Source of the DNA: CAWDNM01 sp964521195
GTDB lineage: Bacteria; Actinomycetota; Coriobacteriia; Anaerosomatales; JAAXUF01
Direction: 5' to 3'
Assembly: GCA_964521195.1 (NCBI GenBank)
Contig: CAZFRE010000002.1
Span: 186,001 to 250,000, forward strand
Length of the DNA stretch: 64,000 nucleotides
Of this stretch, positions 62,140 through 64,000 are shown piece by piece. A program made the translations under genes and the position numbers. The notes beneath the pieces were generated by a model. It worked only from the letters and a program-made list of their open reading frames with translations. It made no database searches and was not told the origin of the DNA. Each line of letters begins with the position of its first letter. Position 1 is the first letter of the stretch.

Positions 62140-62213
62140 TATACTTCCTGTAGAGGCGGACTTCGCCGCCTCTACAGGAGCGTTTCGAGCGGACTTTGCC
62201 GCTCAAACGCTCC
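62140..62213 (+). other. dnaX leader: TATACT box and double-hairpin element, copy 2
   Basis: TATACT (62140-62145) is followed by hairpin a, a perfect 13-bp stem CCTGTAGAGGCGG / CCGCCTCTACAGG with loop ACTTCG (62147-62178), and hairpin b, GGAGCGTTT, bulged C, GAGCGG, loop ACTTTG, CCGCTC, AAACGCTCC (62177-62213). It lies 37-103 bases before the dnaX start codon. The layout, loop sequence and bulged C match copy 1. Confidence 0.6.
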
Positions 62214-62249
62214 CAGGGGGAGACTCCTCGCTTACCGAAAGGGCGGGAT

Positions 62250-64000
62250 GTGGCGCACCAGTCCTTGTATCGCAAGTACCGGCCGCAGACGTTCGACGAC
62301 GTCGTGGGCCAGCAGCATATCGAGCGCACGCTGCGCAACGCGGTGGCCGATGGGACGGTGGCGCACGCGTACCTCTTCACGGGTCCGCGCGGCACCGGCA
62401 AGACCACGACGGCGCGGTTGCTCGCCAAGGCGCTCGATTGCGTGAAGGGACCCACCGGCGAGCCTGACGGCACCTGCGAAGACTGTCTGGAGATCGCCGA
62501 AGGCCGCCACCCTGACGTCTACGAACTCGATGCCGCGTCACGCACCGGTGTCGACAACGTCCGCGAGGAGATCATCGGTCGCGTGAGCTTCGCGCCGACC
62601 CGCGGGCGCTACAAGGTCTACATCATCGACGAGGTCCACATGCTCTCGACGGCGGCGTTCAACGCGCTGCTCAAGACGCTCGAGGAGCCGCCAAGCCACG
62701 TCATCTTCATCCTTGCGACCACGCACCCGCACAAGGTGCCGGACACGATCCACTCGCGCTGCCAGCGGTTCGACTTCCACCGCATCAGCATCGACGAGAT
62801 CGTCGGCCGCCTGCGTGTCATCTGCGATGGCGAGGGCTTCGAGGTCCCGGACGCCGCGCTCGCGCTCATCGCACGGCACGCCTCGGGCGGGATGCGCGAT
62901 GCGATCACCACGCTCGAGATGCTCGCCTCGTTCACGGGCGGCACCATCGGGATCGCGGACGTCGAAGGGCTTCTCGGCGAGGTCGACTCGGCGGTGCTCT
63001 TCGAGATCGCGGGGCTTGTGGCGCACCGAGACGTCGCGGGTCTGTTCCGCTGGGTCGCGCAGTTCGCCGAGGAGGGCACTGACATCGCGGAGTTCGTGCG
63101 CGAGCTCACCGGGCACGTGCGCAACCTCTACCTGGTCGCAGCGGTCGGAGACGCAGGCGCGACGGACTTCATCGATGCCAGCGCCGAGGAGGCCGGGCGG
63201 CTTGCGAGCCAGGCGGCCGAGTTCAGCGGTCCGGACCGGCTCGCGCGCACGCTCGAGGTGCTCGGCGAGCTGAGCAGCGAGCTGCGGTGGTCGAGCGACC
63301 AGCGACTCTCGCTCGAGGTGGCGCTGACCCGCATGGCTCGGCCCCAGGGTGAGATGACGCTCGCCGCGCTGGCCGAGCGAGTCGAGGGGTTGGAGCGCGC
63401 AGCCCTTGTGGGCGCGCTGCCCGGCGCCGGGGCCGCGAAGCCTTTCGGCTCAGGTGCTCACCCGGCGGCGGAGAGCGCCGCCATCGCAGAATCGCCGAAA
63501 GCCTCCGCGGCCCCGGCGCCGAGCAGCGCGGCGAAGGGCGCGCCGGGCTCGGCTTCTTCGGGGCGGGGGTCCGGTGAGACTTCGGGCGGTTCGACCGCCG
63601 CGGCGGCTCCCCCGGCTCCCAAGGCGCACACGCCCGCCGCTCCAGCGCCCGTGACTCGCGATGTCGCGCCCTCCGGCACGCTCGACCGCGCCTCGGCCAA
63701 GCGCGCGTGGCCGGCGGTTCTCGTCGAGATCAAGAAGCTCAAGCCCGCGCGTGCGTCGCACTACGCTGATGTCGAGATCGACGTCGATCTCGACGGCTCG
63801 ACGCTCGTGCTCGAGTTTCCCTCGGACGCGTCGTTTGCGATGCAGATGGCCGAGGAGCCCGAGATGCGCGACATGCTCAAGCTCGCACTCGCCTCGGTCG
63901 TCGGCTTCACGCCCGCGTTCCGCTTCCAGCTCGGTCGTGGTGCGGTCCGACCCGAGGGCGTCGAGCCGCCGTCCGGACGTCCGGTCGACGTCGACGATGT
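62250..64000 (+). CDS. dnaX: DNA polymerase III subunit gamma/tau (3' truncated)
   Basis: The frame runs from a GTG at 62250 past the right edge (at least 583 residues visible). It has the clamp-loader AAA+ core: YRKYRPQTFDDVVGQ, Walker A GPRGTGKT (45-52), Walker B IIDEVHML, and the sensor region SRCQRFDFHRI, then a helical collar, an Ala/Pro-rich linker (about 390-470), and a C-terminal domain. It loads the sliding clamp and holds the replisome together. The zinc module has C64, C76 and C79, but the usual third Cys of the four is Asp (D73). An ATG two bases upstream is out of frame. A GAAAGGGCGGGA tract is the ribosome site. Confidence 0.95.
   Translation, partial: MAHQSLYRKYRPQTFDDVVGQQHIERTLRNAVADGTVAHAYLFTGPRGTGKTTTARLLAKALDCVKGPTGEPDGTCEDCLEIAEGRHPDVYELDAASRTGVDNVREEIIGRVSFAPTRGRYKVYIIDEVHMLSTAAFNALLKTLEEPPSHVIFILATTHPHKVPDTIHSRCQRFDFHRISIDEIVGRLRVICDGEGFEVPDAALALIARHASGGMRDAITTLEMLASFTGGTIGIADVEGLLGEVDSAVLFEIAGLVAHRDVAGLFRWVAQFAEEGTDIAEFVRELTGHVRNLYLVAAVGDAGATDFIDASAEEAGRLASQAAEFSGPDRLARTLEVLGELSSELRWSSDQRLSLEVALTRMARPQGEMTLAALAERVEGLERAALVGALPGAGAAKPFGSGAHPAAESAAIAESPKASAAPAPSSAAKGAPGSASSGRGSGETSGGSTAAAAPPAPKAHTPAAPAPVTRDVAPSGTLDRASAKRAWPAVLVEIKKLKPARASHYADVEIDVDLDGSTLVLEFPSDASFAMQMAEEPEMRDMLKLALASVVGFTPAFRFQLGRGAVRPEGVEPPSGRPVDVDD

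Overview
The window is high-GC chromosomal DNA of a Gram-positive, probably anaerobic or facultatively anaerobic actinobacterium. I infer a Coriobacteriia-like lineage. The evidence is two surface proteins with Clostridium/Coriobacteriia-type cell-wall-binding repeats, a complete clostridial-type ornithine fermentation pathway, a PASTA protein, strong Shine-Dalgarno sequences, GTG starts and many 4-base start/stop overlaps. I see no phage, insertion sequence, tRNA, rRNA or CRISPR array. The bacterial SRP RNA lies just upstream of dnaX at the right end.

Left part (1-14.4 kb). A 5'-truncated surface protein is followed by a MarR regulator, a divergent two-CDGSH iron-sulfur protein and a DODA-type ring-cleavage dioxygenase; both control regions carry the same 12-bp palindrome. 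A GAF/HD-GYP protein comes next. Then comes the ornithine pathway in two blocks: ord-ortA-ortB and oraS-oraE-reactivase-orr. Together they turn ornithine into D-alanine and acetyl-CoA with NAD(P)H. A divergent BASS/ACR3-like permease with a CsoR-type palindrome sits between the blocks. A gene for arginine deiminase, which can start the route from arginine to ornithine, lies at 33.3 kb.

Middle (14.4-42.2 kb). This holds a thioesterase, a MarR-controlled heterodimeric ABC exporter, an HdeD protein beside an unusual alpha/beta-hydrolase x2 plus HdeD-like fusion, a large membrane GAF-GAF-HD-GYP protein, an acyltransferase and an orphan b-type cytochrome. It also holds a four-gene envelope cassette of unknown function (28.1-31.7 kb), a Moco-sulfurase-like NifS-domain enzyme, arginine deiminase, an ATC-hydrolase family protein, a PASTA/propeller protein, TypA, an EamA transporter and a second two-CDGSH protein. 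A TipA-type MerR regulator has a textbook 19-bp-spacer promoter.

Right part (42.2-64 kb). This holds a large alkaline-phosphatase-fold membrane protein, a DUF4350-like protein, a GNAT acetyltransferase coupled to an ABC ATPase, a second wall-binding surface protein and a MacB/FtsX-type ABC system. An arsenosugar-type pair follows: ArsS-like radical SAM protein and a fused glycosyltransferase. After that come a DEAD-box helicase, a TIGR01777 epimerase with an alpha/beta hydrolase, a nitroreductase with a zinc ribbon, DedA, SRP RNA and the start of dnaX. Two similar double-hairpin elements flank the SRP RNA gene and are the most unusual non-coding signal here.

All functions are read from motifs and family knowledge only; no database search was possible.
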